DNA of 33,844 bases from Hyphococcus sp. (GCA_021604605.1 BQJH01000001.1:1-33844), one strand, 5' to 3'. Counted from the first letter of the stretch, positions 1 to 7,843 are shown. Notes: generated from the letters alone by a model not told the origin. A program made the numbers and translations.

Positions 1-2
1 CT

Positions 3-224
3 CCTTTGGGCCCTGATGTGATTGTTCGCGAAACTTTGGAGTCGAGCATTGTCATGGCGCGCGAGGCTTTGTCGCGCATGGGGCATGAAGAAAATGATAT
101 CGATGATTATGTTGAGCAGTTCAGAAAGCGTGACCGCGAGAGATTGTTGGCGCAGCGCGATTATGGCCCGGAGGCTGGCAAAGAATTACTCCATGCGCGC
201 TATGATAAACCGACGCCCAATTAA
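3..224 (+). CDS. C-terminal fragment of a probable Kef-type cation:proton antiporter
   Basis: The frame is open from the left edge, so this is the 3' end of a longer gene and its true start lies outside the window. The roughly 73 visible residues contain ETLESSIVMAREALSRMG followed by a charged helix with the FRKRDRERL run. This resembles the tail after the TrkA-N domain in KefB/KefC-type potassium/proton antiporters of alphaproteobacteria, where the ETxESS...ALxxLG pattern recurs. If right, the full protein would be an inner-membrane antiporter with a cytosolic nucleotide-binding domain. No membrane segment or nucleotide fold is visible here, so the family call rests on the tail alone. Its TAA stop overlaps the stop of the convergent serine hydrolase gene by 3 bases, and no terminator separates them. 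Confidence 0.5.
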   Translation, partial: PLGPDVIVRETLESSIVMAREALSRMGHEENDIDDYVEQFRKRDRERLLAQRDYGPEAGKELLHARYDKPTPN

Positions 225-1606
225 GCTCCTTCCGGTTCTCCCACAGCATCATAAATTTCTTTGACAACCGGCGCGACGAGTTCAATCGGGTTGGCGCCCC
301 GTGTCATGCCCGTTCTGACAATCACCATCCGCTTTGAGGGGATGATAATCACATATTGCCCCTCATGGCCCGCCATATAATAAACCTCCTCCGGCAAACC
401 GGGGATGAAGCGCTCCCGATCTTTGCCGTCGCGGTTTAACCAGAAATGCGCACCATATTGATTGTCTGACATGGGGGCTGGCGCCGCGACATAATCTGAC
501 CAGCCTTCGGGGAGCAGGCGTTCACCGTTCCAGACCCCATTTTGCAAATAGAGCTGGCCAAGCCGCGCCCAGTCACGCGCGGTCGCGTAGATAAAGGACG
601 ATCCAATAAAAGAACCGCTCGCATCGGTTTCAATGGTCGTATCGCCAGCGCCAATGGGCGTCAGCAAGGCTTCTTGTGAAAAGGCGTGATAATCAATGCC
701 TTTTGCTTCGAGTGTTTGCCGCAGCGTGCGCGACAAAAGATTGGACGTACCGCTTGAATAATACCAATGCTCACCGGGTTTATAGGCTGCGGGTTTGTTG
801 GCGGCGAAAGCGCCCGCATCCGCCAATTCAAACAACATCCGGTTTACGTCTGAACGCGGGTCGCCATATTCCTCGCTAAACTCCAGACCACTTTGCATCT
901 GCAAAAGGTCATGCCAGGTGATGTTGGCGCGTACGCTGTCGCCCGCCCATTCCGGCACTGGCGCAGGCTCATTGATATCAATAAGGCCTTGTTCCACAGC
1001 GGCGCCAATGAGGGTTGCGGTAATACTTTTTGCCATTGACCATGAGAGAAACGGTGTTTCCTTATTGAAACCTTCCGCATAGCGCTCATCAACGATCTTT
1101 CCATCGACAGCGACAAGCAGGGATCGATGGGCGGCTGTGTTATTGTCAAATGCATTGGTCAGCGCAAAATCAATAGCGGCGTAATCAACGCGGTTGATCG
1201 CTTTGCCAGAAATGGCCGGCGCTTCCGCCCATGCTTGTGGCGTCACGTCAGGAAGCGTAGGCGTCGGAAGAATTCTGCCGGAATTTGCCAGGGCGCATCC
1301 ATACCCATCGCGATAAACTGCTTTGGCATGGCCTAACCCCAACGGACCTGCAGCTCGGGTTTCTTTCTTTTCAAGATCAGCCTTCACTTTGACCTGCTGC
1401 AAGACCGGGTCCATCCCGGCAAATTCATTTTTCAGGATGAGTTTCGCATCACGGTTTGCGAGGAAAATTTCTGAGCAGGCGATTTTGGCTTTGTAACCCG
1501 CGCCGATACGGATCAACCGGTCAGCCTTAACGCCAAAGAAAATCAACGTCATGGCCGCCATTGCAGCGATAACGAGAAAAATAAGATGATGTGTTTTCAT
1601 GGTCAT
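221..1606 (-). CDS. Serine hydrolase, class C beta-lactamase-like fold
   Basis: The protein has about 461 residues, with an N-terminal hydrophobic helix (roughly residues 6-28, counted from a GTG further upstream) that acts as membrane anchor or signal. The Beta-lactamase (PF00144) domain starts near residue 160. The nucleophile motif SxxK is visible as SMAK inside SWSMAKS, about residues 193-196. A YYSSGTSN segment fits the tyrosine (YxN-like) motif, and HEGQYV near the C-terminus fits the HxG triad. The family includes esterases, 6-aminohexanoate-dimer hydrolases and penicillin-binding-like proteins, so the substrate cannot be told; a true antibiotic-resistance role is not implied. I prefer the ATG at 1606 over the GTG at 1615; the ATG at 1600 is also possible. 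No strong ribosome binding site decides this. It lies about 50 bp downstream of chrR on the same strand and may be co-transcribed with the sigma/anti-sigma pair. Confidence 0.8.
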   Translation of the reverse strand: MTMKTHHLIFLVIAAMAAMTLIFFGVKADRLIRIGAGYKAKIACSEIFLANRDAKLILKNEFAGMDPVLQQVKVKADLEKKETRAAGPLGLGHAKAVYRDGYGCALANSGRILPTPTLPDVTPQAWAEAPAISGKAINRVDYAAIDFALTNAFDNNTAAHRSLLVAVDGKIVDERYAEGFNKETPFLSWSMAKSITATLIGAAVEQGLIDINEPAPVPEWAGDSVRANITWHDLLQMQSGLEFSEEYGDPRSDVNRMLFELADAGAFAANKPAAYKPGEHWYYSSGTSNLLSRTLRQTLEAKGIDYHAFSQEALLTPIGAGDTTIETDASGSFIGSSFIYATARDWARLGQLYLQNGVWNGERLLPEGWSDYVAAPAPMSDNQYGAHFWLNRDGKDRERFIPGLPEEVYYMAGHEGQYVIIIPSKRMVIVRTGMTRGANPIELVAPVVKEIYDAVGEPEGA

Positions 1607-1659
1607 GGCGTGCACTCTAGACGGAAATGTCCGCGCCGTTGACCCTTTTTGTCAGTTCG

Positions 1660-2316
1660 TCAGAGCCCGATAAAAGGTTGAGCGATACGGCCCACGAGTG
1701 TTTTGAATTTCAGCGGCGCTTCGGTTGCGATCAGACAGATGCAAGGCTCATCGCCTATGGCTTTGGGTGTGTGTGTGTACTCGCCGTCAAGGTCTGCAAG
1801 ATCACCAACGCCAAAGTCGCCAATCTCATCTTCATAAGCGCCGCGTAAAATCAATGTCAGCTCATTGCCCTTGTGAGAGTGTTTCGGCATTTCGGTGCCG
1901 GGATCAATTTTTAAAAGGCGCAAGACGCCCTGGCGATAACCCTGCGCTTCAATGACGCTTTGCGAGAGGCCGGGCGCCACGCGTTTCCATTCAACATCAT
2001 CAATGGACCCTTTGAGATAAGCGCTCAAAGGTAATTTTACTTCAGGGCCTGGTGCGTCAGGTGTTTGTCTCAACACGACGCTCGCTGCGTTGCCTGCACG
2101 CGCGAGGATTTTTTCGAGCGCATCATCGGCCATTGCGACAGGCTCAACTTCTTCAAGACATTGCCCGCCGATGGCCTCAAAGTCTGAAATGGCCCGCGCA
2201 CAGTCAGCGCATAAGGCGGCGTGGGTTGCAATGACAACAGCGCGTGCTTCATCAAGACGTCCGGCGGCAAAACTACCGAGGGTCTCATCTGTCGGATGGT
2301 GGTGGACAGTACTCAT
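1660..2316 (-). CDS. chrR: ChrR-type zinc anti-sigma factor with cupin domain
   Basis: This 218-residue cytoplasmic anti-sigma factor has two zinc sites. The N-terminal ZAS domain shows H6/H7 with H32-x3-C36-x2-C39, which binds the sigma factor. The C-terminal cupin domain carries H146, H148, E152 and H182, equivalent to the second zinc site described for Rhodobacter sphaeroides ChrR. In that system ChrR holds the group ECF11 sigma factor RpoE inactive and releases it on singlet oxygen or organic peroxide stress. The start ATG overlaps the TGA stop of the sigma factor gene upstream (ATGA), so the two are translationally coupled, as expected for a sigma/anti-sigma pair. Length and all expected ligands agree with the family, so it looks intact. 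The inducing signal in this organism is inferred. Confidence 0.93.
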   Translation of the reverse strand: MSTVHHHPTDETLGSFAAGRLDEARAVVIATHAALCADCARAISDFEAIGGQCLEEVEPVAMADDALEKILARAGNAASVVLRQTPDAPGPEVKLPLSAYLKGSIDDVEWKRVAPGLSQSVIEAQGYRQGVLRLLKIDPGTEMPKHSHKGNELTLILRGAYEDEIGDFGVGDLADLDGEYTHTPKAIGDEPCICLIATEAPLKFKTLVGRIAQPFIGL

Positions 2317-2855
2317 GCCAAATCACCAAGTTCCTTTCTGATCTTCTCAAAGGCGAGCCGCAATCGCGATTTCACCGTACCGAGGGGTAAATCAAGCTTT
2401 TCCGCGATCACAGAATGCGGCTCGTCTTCATAGAAATGAAGCCGCATTACCGTTAGCTGATCGGCCGATAAAACACCCAATGCAGACCTGATACGGGCGT
2501 CGCGCTCTTTCAGTTCACATGTAACATCAGCTCTTGGCGCTTCTTCGGGCATTAATGCGGGGTCTTCGCCGTCCAGCGAGGGTTTGGAGGCCTTGCGAAT
2601 GGCGTCAATCCTGGCGTTCCGGGCGATTGTGAATATCCAGGTGGAGGCGGAGGCTTTGGCCGGATCGAACAATTTTGCCTTGTTCATGACCTTTACCATG
2701 GTGTCCTGAGCGAGATCTTCAGCCTCCTCAGGGGTGGCGCCGCCGCGCATCAAAAATCCTTTAATCCGGGGCGCGAAATGTGCATAAAGTTCAGCGAACG
2801 CTTGACGGTCACCATCTTGCGCGACCCTTGAGAGATGATCTTCCATTTGCGGCAT
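2313..2855 (-). CDS. rpoE: ECF RNA polymerase sigma factor, RpoE/ECF11-like partner of ChrR
   Basis: This 180-residue protein has only sigma regions 2 and 4. Region 2 includes AEDLAQDTMVKVMNKA and STWIFTIARNARIDAIRK (about residues 40-85). Region 4 has the helix-turn-helix HSVIAEKLDLPLGTVKSRL (about residues 147-165). No C-terminal extension is present. The direct 4-bp overlap with chrR places it in the ECF11-type group, which in Rhodobacter and Caulobacter drives the singlet-oxygen response. The divergent FAD oxidoreductase/DUF1365 pair next door is a typical target of this group. The start at 2855 has only a weak ribosome binding site; an in-frame ATG at 2846 is possible. Such systems are usually autoregulated. 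The intergenic region to 2959 holds a weak candidate promoter, listed separately. Confidence 0.92.
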   Translation of the reverse strand: MPQMEDHLSRVAQDGDRQAFAELYAHFAPRIKGFLMRGGATPEEAEDLAQDTMVKVMNKAKLFDPAKASASTWIFTIARNARIDAIRKASKPSLDGEDPALMPEEAPRADVTCELKERDARIRSALGVLSADQLTVMRLHFYEDEPHSVIAEKLDLPLGTVKSRLRLAFEKIRKELGDLA

Positions 2856-2897
2856 AAATCGTCATTCACTCGCTTTTCAATAGAATCCATTCATCTC

Positions 2898-2927
2898 TAA
2901 TCCATCTATACCGATCTTGCGTATCAA
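2898..2927 (+). promoter_or_regulatory. Weak candidate ECF11-type promoter
   Basis: TAATCC (2898-2903) is followed after exactly 18 bases by TATCAA (2922-2927). The published ECF11 RpoE consensus has TGATCC, an 18-base spacer and a TAaGA-like -10 element. The -35 differs by one base and the -10 is a partial match. Transcription would start near 2934 and leave a leader of about 25 nt before the ATG at 2959. The same stretch read on the minus strand gives TGATAC, which could serve the sigma gene. The match is suggestive only. Confidence 0.3.
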
Positions 2928-2958
2928 GGGAAACAAGAATGGACTGAGACGAGCTGTT

Positions 2959-4323
2959 ATGCCTTTTGATACAAACAAGCCGGAGAATGCCCCTTTGACT
3001 TCGGCCGGTAAGTCAAAACAACGGATTGCCATTATTGGTTCCGGGGTTTCAGGCCTGTCCGCCGCCTGGCTGTCATCACAAGCGCATGACGTTGTGATCT
3101 ACGAAAAGGATCGGCGCGTCGGTGGGCATTCCAATACAGTTGATGTGGATTTACCTGGCGGAACCGTTCCAGTTGATACCGGGTTTATCGTTTTTAATGA
3201 ACCAAGCTATCCGAACTTCACCGCGCTGCTCGATCATATCGGCGTTGCGCACGAAAATTCCTGTATGTCATTTGGCGTGTCGATCGATGATGGCGAGGTC
3301 GAGTATTCCGGTCAGACATTGTCATCGGTTTTTGCACGGCGCACGAATGCGGCGTCGCCGTCTTTCTGGAAGATGTTGAGCGATATTCCCCGGTTTCATC
3401 GTGATGCGCGCAGTGTTTTGCGCGCAGGGTTCTGTGAACAAGCCTCGCTCGGCGATTTTGTCGAGCAGATGAAATATGGCCGCCGGTTTTGCGAGCACTT
3501 TTTAAAGCCCATGGCGGCGGCGATTTGGTCAACGCCGCAGATGAAAGTTTTCGACTATCCGGCGCTCGCGTTTCTTCAGTTTTTTGAAAATCACGGGCTC
3601 TTGCAAGTCCTAAATCTACCTGAATGGCGAACGGTTTCCGGTGGCTCGCGTTCATATGTGAATGAAATCATGTCGGCGTTTAATGGCGCCGTTCGGTTGT
3701 CTTCTGGTGCGTCAAAAATTGAACGCTCGAACGGGAAGGTGGTTGTGACAGATGTAAACGGTAATGCCGATCAGTTCGATCATGTTATCATTGCCTCTCA
3801 CGCAGATGCAGCACTTTCCATGCTAGGCGATGCCTCGCGGCAAGAGCGCTCGATCCTTGAGGCGTTCACTTATCAGAACAATCATGCTGTACTTCATCTT
3901 GATGAGAGTGAGATGCCGCAGCGTCGGCGCGCATGGTCTAGTTGGAATTATGTTGGCTCTGAAAATGCGGGCGCTGTGACTTACTGGATGAACCGCCTGC
4001 AAAATTTGCCATGCGATGAAAATGTTTTTGTCACGCTTAATCCGGCGCGAGAAATTTCAGCCGAGAAAATAGTCGCTGAATTCAATTATGATCACCCGAT
4101 GTTCAATGCGGCGACTGAAATCGCGCAAAAGGATATTTGGCGTATTCAGGGGCGGGGCGGCGTGTGGTATGCTGGCGCCCATCTTGGTCACGGGTTCCAT
4201 GAGGACGGGTTACAGTCTGGTCTTGCCGTTGCGGAAGCTATTGGCAGTGTTCGCAGACCTTGGCGTGTTGAAAATGAATCCGGTCGTTTGTTTTCTGCGG
4301 CGCCGCTAGAGGCAACTTTGTGA
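2959..4323 (+). CDS. FAD-dependent amine oxidase-like oxidoreductase (COG2907-like)
   Basis: The protein has about 454 residues. An N-terminal Rossmann dinucleotide fold is visible as IAIIGSGVSGLSAAW (GxGxxG at residues 27-32), with E49 closing the second strand and RVGGHSNT (53-60) typical of flavin amine oxidases. The C-terminal GVWYAGAHLGHGFHEDGL segment is the second FAD-contacting motif. The substrate is unknown. Relatives cluster with DUF1365 proteins and cyclopropane-fatty-acid-synthase-like methyltransferases, often under a ChrR/ECF11 sigma factor, which suggests a role in modifying unsaturated membrane lipids under photo-oxidative stress (inference). I choose the ATG at 2959, preceded by GAG at 2951, over an upstream TTG at 2917, because the Rossmann fold sits close to the N-terminus in relatives. 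It overlaps the next gene by 4 bases (GTGA). Confidence 0.85.
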   Translation: MPFDTNKPENAPLTSAGKSKQRIAIIGSGVSGLSAAWLSSQAHDVVIYEKDRRVGGHSNTVDVDLPGGTVPVDTGFIVFNEPSYPNFTALLDHIGVAHENSCMSFGVSIDDGEVEYSGQTLSSVFARRTNAASPSFWKMLSDIPRFHRDARSVLRAGFCEQASLGDFVEQMKYGRRFCEHFLKPMAAAIWSTPQMKVFDYPALAFLQFFENHGLLQVLNLPEWRTVSGGSRSYVNEIMSAFNGAVRLSSGASKIERSNGKVVVTDVNGNADQFDHVIIASHADAALSMLGDASRQERSILEAFTYQNNHAVLHLDESEMPQRRRAWSSWNYVGSENAGAVTYWMNRLQNLPCDENVFVTLNPAREISAEKIVAEFNYDHPMFNAATEIAQKDIWRIQGRGGVWYAGAHLGHGFHEDGLQSGLAVAEAIGSVRRPWRVENESGRLFSAAPLEATL

Positions 4324-5138
4324 AAACACATGCGCCAATAGCCAGCGTCTATGAGGGCGAAGTGATCCATAGCCGGTTCAAGCCGGTGCGTCACAATTTG
4401 AAGTATCGCGTATTTTCTTTTCTCATCGATCTTGATCGGCTTGATGAGTTGTCATCTTCTTCAAAATATTTTTCCCGCAACTGGTTTAATCTCTTTTCGT
4501 TTCATGACCGTGATTTCGGGACAGGGCGGCCGAATGATGTGGCGACTTATATCAGAACCGCGCTTCGAGAGGCTGATGTCAAAGCCGACGGCCGCATTCT
4601 TCTTTTATGCTATCCGCGCATGTTGGGTTATGCATTTAATCCGTTGTCTGTCTATTACTGCTACAACAAGGATGATGAGTTAGCGGCGATGATCTATGAG
4701 GTTTCCAGCACCTTTGGAGAACGTCACGCCTACCTTATTCCTGTTGAGAAAAATCGTGCGAATGGCAGCAAAAATCCAATTCGACAAATTGCGCAAAAGC
4801 GCCTTCATGTATCTCCCTTTATCGACATGGATATGGATTACACGTTTGACGTGACGTTGCCTGACAAGGAGTTACGGATTTTTATTCAAACTGCTGATAA
4901 TGAAGGGCCAGTATTGAACGCCGCATTTGCGGGAAAAGGCGAGCCGGTTACGGACCGCAAGCTTCTCGGTTTGTTTTTTCGCTATCCTTTAATGACCATA
5001 AAAGTCATTTTCGGCATTCATTGGGAAGCGGTGAAGTTGATGCTCAAGGGCATGCGCCTGCGCGCTGGCGATCCCGCACCTGAATACCCGATGACCGTGG
5101 TTCGTGCGAGAAATGTTGAAAGTTCAAAGGCCGCATAA
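4320..5138 (+). CDS. DUF1365 family protein
   Basis: This 272-residue protein carries the features of DUF1365 (PF07103). SVYEGEVIHSRFKPVRHNLKYRVF lies at the N-terminus, the LLCYPRMLGYAFNPLSVYYCYN block is central, and YEVSSTFGERHAYL follows it. The biochemical role is not established to my knowledge. The gene is usually paired with the FAD oxidoreductase upstream and a fatty-acid methyltransferase downstream. The GTG start overlaps the TGA stop of the oxidoreductase, so the two are almost certainly made together. The third common partner, a cyclopropane-fatty-acid synthase-like methyltransferase, is absent; the next gene is an unrelated CoA-transferase after a 72-bp gap. Confidence 0.88.
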   Translation: MKTHAPIASVYEGEVIHSRFKPVRHNLKYRVFSFLIDLDRLDELSSSSKYFSRNWFNLFSFHDRDFGTGRPNDVATYIRTALREADVKADGRILLLCYPRMLGYAFNPLSVYYCYNKDDELAAMIYEVSSTFGERHAYLIPVEKNRANGSKNPIRQIAQKRLHVSPFIDMDMDYTFDVTLPDKELRIFIQTADNEGPVLNAAFAGKGEPVTDRKLLGLFFRYPLMTIKVIFGIHWEAVKLMLKGMRLRAGDPAPEYPMTVVRARNVESSKAA

Positions 5139-5210
5139 AGGAATTGTGCGCCGATCATGGACGCGCCCCTCTATTTGAGCTAATCGAAGGCCACAATAAG
5201 GAGGCCTTTG

Positions 5211-5915
5211 ATGAAGAAAATATTCCCTAACGCCGCCGCCGCTCTTGAGGGGCTTTGTTTTGACGGGATGACCGTCATGTCGGGTGGCTTTGGTTTGTGC
5301 GGTATCGCGGAAAACCTCATCATTGCGCTCCGCGATAGCGGCGCTAAAGACCTCACGGTGATCTCTAATAATGCGGGCGTTGATGATTTTGGCTTGGGTT
5401 TCCTCTTGCAAACGCGCCAGATCAAAAAAATGATTTCCTCTTATGTGGGGGAGAACAAAGAGTTCGAGCGCCAGTTTCTCTCTGGTGAATTAGAGTTAGA
5501 ATTTAACCCGCAAGGCACCCTGGCTGAACGCTGCCGCGCTGGCGGCGCCGGCATTCCCGGCTTCTACACCAAGACCGGTGTTGGTACGGTGATCGCGGAT
5601 GGCAAAGAGCATAAAGAATTTAACGGCGAGACTTATATTCTGGAAACCGGCCTCGTTTCAGATTTGTCGATTGTCAAAGCCTGGAAAGGCGATGAGCAAG
5701 GCAATCTTGTTTACCGAAAAACTGCGCGCAACTTTAACCCGATGATGGCGTCTGCCGGGAAAGTCACCGTCGCCGAGGTTGAAGAAATTGTGCCCCTTGG
5801 CAGTCTTGACCCCGATTGCATCCATACGCCGGGTATTTTCGTTCAACGGATTATTCAAGCGGACCATGAAAAGCGTATTGAACAGCGCACCGTGCGTGAA
5901 AGGGAGAATGCGTAA
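5211..5915 (+). CDS. scoA: 3-oxoacid CoA-transferase subunit A
   Basis: This 234-residue alpha subunit belongs to a family I two-subunit CoA-transferase (succinyl-CoA:3-ketoacid type). It has the glycine-rich SGGFGLCGIAENLI motif (about residues 25-38) and a long family-typical block RCRAGGAGIPGFYTKTGVGT near the middle. The enzyme moves CoA from succinyl-CoA to acetoacetate or a similar 3-oxoacid, feeding ketone-body or short-chain acid breakdown in the cytoplasm. The start is ATG 5211, set by a strong AAGGAGG at 5198-5204 with 6-base spacing; a TTG directly before it is less likely. The stop overlaps the start of scoB by one base (TAATG). An acetate or 3-oxoadipate CoA-transferase with the same fold cannot be fully excluded. 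Confidence 0.93.
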   Translation: MKKIFPNAAAALEGLCFDGMTVMSGGFGLCGIAENLIIALRDSGAKDLTVISNNAGVDDFGLGFLLQTRQIKKMISSYVGENKEFERQFLSGELELEFNPQGTLAERCRAGGAGIPGFYTKTGVGTVIADGKEHKEFNGETYILETGLVSDLSIVKAWKGDEQGNLVYRKTARNFNPMMASAGKVTVAEVEEIVPLGSLDPDCIHTPGIFVQRIIQADHEKRIEQRTVRERENA

Positions 5916-6565
5916 TGTCTGATGTAAAAGGATGGGATCGCAATCAGATGGCCGCGCGGGCGGCGCAGGAACTTGAAGACGGGTTCTACGTAAATCTCGG
6001 CATCGGCATTCCGACGCTGGTGGCGAACTTCATTGCTGATGATGTCGACGTCACCTTGCAATCGGAAAATGGCATGCTCGGTATGGGGCCATTCCCATAT
6101 GAGGATGAGGTTGATGCGGATCTGATTAATGCCGGCAAGCAGACGATTACGGAACTGCGTCGGACATCCTATTTTTCTTCCGCTGACTCATTCGGCATGA
6201 TCCGCGGTGGGCACATTGATTTATCTGTGCTGGGCGCCATGGAAGTTTCTGAAAAAGGTGATCTTGCGAACTGGATGATCCCCGGCAAGATGGTCAAAGG
6301 CATGGGCGGCGCTATGGACCTTGTGGCGGGCGTGAAGCGGGTTGTCGTTGTAATGGACCACGCCTCCAAGGCAGGCGCGCCAAAGCTTTTGCACGAATGC
6401 TCCTTGCCACTGACGGGTCAAAAAGTTGTCGATATGGTCATCACCAATCTTGGTGTTTTCACAATCGACTCTGAAAAAGGCATGACCCTGGCTGAGCTCG
6501 CGCCGGGTGTTACAGTAGACGACGTTAAATCACTGACGGAAGCTGATTTCGAAGTTGCGGTTTAA
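5915..6565 (+). CDS. scoB: 3-oxoacid CoA-transferase subunit B
   Basis: This 216-residue beta subunit carries the catalytic glutamate E51 in the SENGMLGMGPFP motif, which forms the enzyme-CoA thioester in family I CoA-transferases. The GIGIPTLVANFI segment (about residues 29-40) and GAMEVSEKGDLANWMIPGK match the SCOT family. It forms the heterodimer or heterotetramer with the scoA product. The one-base overlap (TAATG) with scoA implies coupled translation and equal amounts. The convergent HxlR regulator gene ends 6 bp downstream, and no clear terminator lies between them. Confidence 0.93.
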   Translation: MSDVKGWDRNQMAARAAQELEDGFYVNLGIGIPTLVANFIADDVDVTLQSENGMLGMGPFPYEDEVDADLINAGKQTITELRRTSYFSSADSFGMIRGGHIDLSVLGAMEVSEKGDLANWMIPGKMVKGMGGAMDLVAGVKRVVVVMDHASKAGAPKLLHECSLPLTGQKVVDMVITNLGVFTIDSEKGMTLAELAPGVTVDDVKSLTEADFEVAV

Positions 6566-6571
6566 AAACTC

Positions 6572-7324
6572 TTACGACGCAGCTTTTACTTTGTTCGGTT
6601 GATAGGCGTCATCGTGCATAGCCGCATGCTTAATATGCACTATGCAGCTCAAGACATGATCAAGCGCTTTTTGATCACCGCTCAGTGTCATCCGCTTTTT
6701 GGCTTCTTCCAGCGGGAGTTCTTTTCTCAGCGCCTGCATAATCGTTGCTACATCAGAGGACAGCTTCGCAACGGCGGGGGTGTCCGCCCCGCGATGCGCG
6801 GTCATCTCGCCGTTCATATAATAAAGCGTGTACGGAAAATCGTCGATCATAATATGAGCGACATAATTCAAGTCCGGATCATGGGCGTCGCCAGCGAAGA
6901 GTTCAATCGCGAGCGCCACGGAATCCGGCTGCAGATCATTTGAATAAATACAGTCGCGGGCAGGGGAGGCTTCCGGGCGCTCCATAAAATAATTGATTGA
7001 CCAGCACATCATTTCACGAATGGCAGGCCGCAATCGTTCACCAATAGGGGAGAGCCGATAACGCGACCCGGTTTCGCCGGATTTCGGTGCGATAATCAAA
7101 CCGGCGCCATCAAGCTCTTTCAGCCGTTTACTGAGAAGGTTGGCGCCAATTCCAGGCAGCCCCGCCTGCAGATCGCCAAACCGCTGAGGTCCCAAAAAAA
7201 GGTCCCGTAAAATCAGAAACGTCCAGCGTTCCCCCAAAATATCGAGGGCGTGGGCCAGAATGCAGTCCTGATTATAGGTTCGGGTCATCGACTTCCTTGG
7301 CGGCTGGCTTTGCGGCTGATTCAT
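6572..7324 (-). CDS. HxlR-family winged-helix transcriptional regulator
   Basis: The protein has 250 residues. The HxlR DNA-binding domain covers about residues 14-110, with the family signature YNQDCILAHALDILGERWTFLILRDL shortly after the start and LLSKRLKELDGAGLI as the recognition-helix region. Many HxlR proteins have only about 110-150 residues. This one has an extra C-terminal domain of about 130 residues (SVALAIELFAGDAHDP... to the end) that may bind a ligand, resembling the sterol-carrier-like extension of some longer HxlR proteins. It faces scoAB and is divergent from the small secreted protein at 7501. The AT-rich gap between it and that gene contains repeats suited to autoregulation. 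Its targets are unknown. Confidence 0.88.
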   Translation of the reverse strand: MNQPQSQPPRKSMTRTYNQDCILAHALDILGERWTFLILRDLFLGPQRFGDLQAGLPGIGANLLSKRLKELDGAGLIIAPKSGETGSRYRLSPIGERLRPAIREMMCWSINYFMERPEASPARDCIYSNDLQPDSVALAIELFAGDAHDPDLNYVAHIMIDDFPYTLYYMNGEMTAHRGADTPAVAKLSSDVATIMQALRKELPLEEAKKRMTLSGDQKALDHVLSCIVHIKHAAMHDDAYQPNKVKAAS

Positions 7325-7387
7325 TCTCTCACCTGTAAGTTGTACTGCATTTTCGAGAAAACGCCGTCTCTAAAGAAAAATCATTAA

Positions 7388-7434
7388 TACTATCAAAAAG
7401 TATTTGACACTTTAAAAATATATAGTAAAAAGTA
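7388..7434. promoter_or_regulatory. AT-rich repeat region, candidate operator of the HxlR regulator
   Basis: In the 176-bp gap between the HxlR gene and the small secreted protein, an 8-bp direct repeat AAAAAGTA occurs at 7395-7402 and 7427-7434, exactly 32 bp (about three helical turns) apart. An inverted pair, TACTAT (7388-7393) and ATAGTA (7422-7427), brackets the same stretch. A consensus-like -35 TTGACA lies between them at 7404-7409, but no convincing -10 is found at 16-18 bp. HxlR proteins bind such AT-rich repeats as dimers, so autoregulation is plausible but unproven. Confidence 0.4.
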
Positions 7435-7500
7435 ACTCATAGTCAAACGGTGCTTTAATAAAGACGACATAACAGCGCCAAAAGCCAAGGAGCCTCCCTG

Positions 7501-7785
7501 ATGAATATGCGTTTTTTGACCGGATTTATTGCGACAGCAGCAGTTTTCGCCACTTTTCCCGCCCATGCCACCGACTGGAGCGAGCAGATGAATGTCTGCG
7601 CCGCAGCAGTTCAGTCAGAAGGTTTGGCCGCTGAAGGCGAATATCTTGTGACTTTTGTGGATGCGCGTGGCTCGCGCGTGAAGCGTCTCACCATCGAACT
7701 TACCCCTGATGATGGCGGAGACACAATGACGGCGACGTGCAATATTAAGCGCGGCGAAGTCACCGAGGTCGTATTAACGAGCTAG
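7501..7785 (+). CDS. Small secreted protein of unknown function
   Basis: This 94-residue protein has a clear Sec signal peptide (residues 1-23, cleavage after FPAHA). The mature part is about 70 residues, mostly beta-prone and acidic, with two cysteines (in NVCAAA and ATCNIKRG) that could form one disulfide in the periplasm. I do not recognise a family. The start is supported by AAGGAG at 7487-7492 with 8-base spacing, and the gene is followed by a strong rho-independent terminator at 7818, so it is a monocistronic unit. It is divergent from the HxlR gene and may share its control region. Confidence 0.8.
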   Translation: MNMRFLTGFIATAAVFATFPAHATDWSEQMNVCAAAVQSEGLAAEGEYLVTFVDARGSRVKRLTIELTPDDGGDTMTATCNIKRGEVTEVVLTS

Positions 7786-7817
7786 CGACTTCACCTAATA
7801 TACTCCCTGAAACTGAC

Positions 7818-7843
7818 ACGCCCGCTTCGGCGGGCGTTTTTTT
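7818..7843 (+). terminator. Rho-independent terminator of the small secreted protein gene
   Basis: An 8-bp perfect GC-rich stem, ACGCCCGC (7818-7825) and GCGGGCGT (7830-7837), closes a TTCG tetraloop and is followed by a run of seven T (7837-7843). It begins 33 bp after the stop of the small secreted protein gene and directly abuts the end of the convergent hydrolase gene. Confidence 0.93.

Noticed and set aside
221..1606. Reading the serine hydrolase as an antibiotic-resistance beta-lactamase
   Set aside because: The motif set fits the broad esterase/6-aminohexanoate-hydrolase type, and the long N-terminal region and context give no support for a resistance enzyme.
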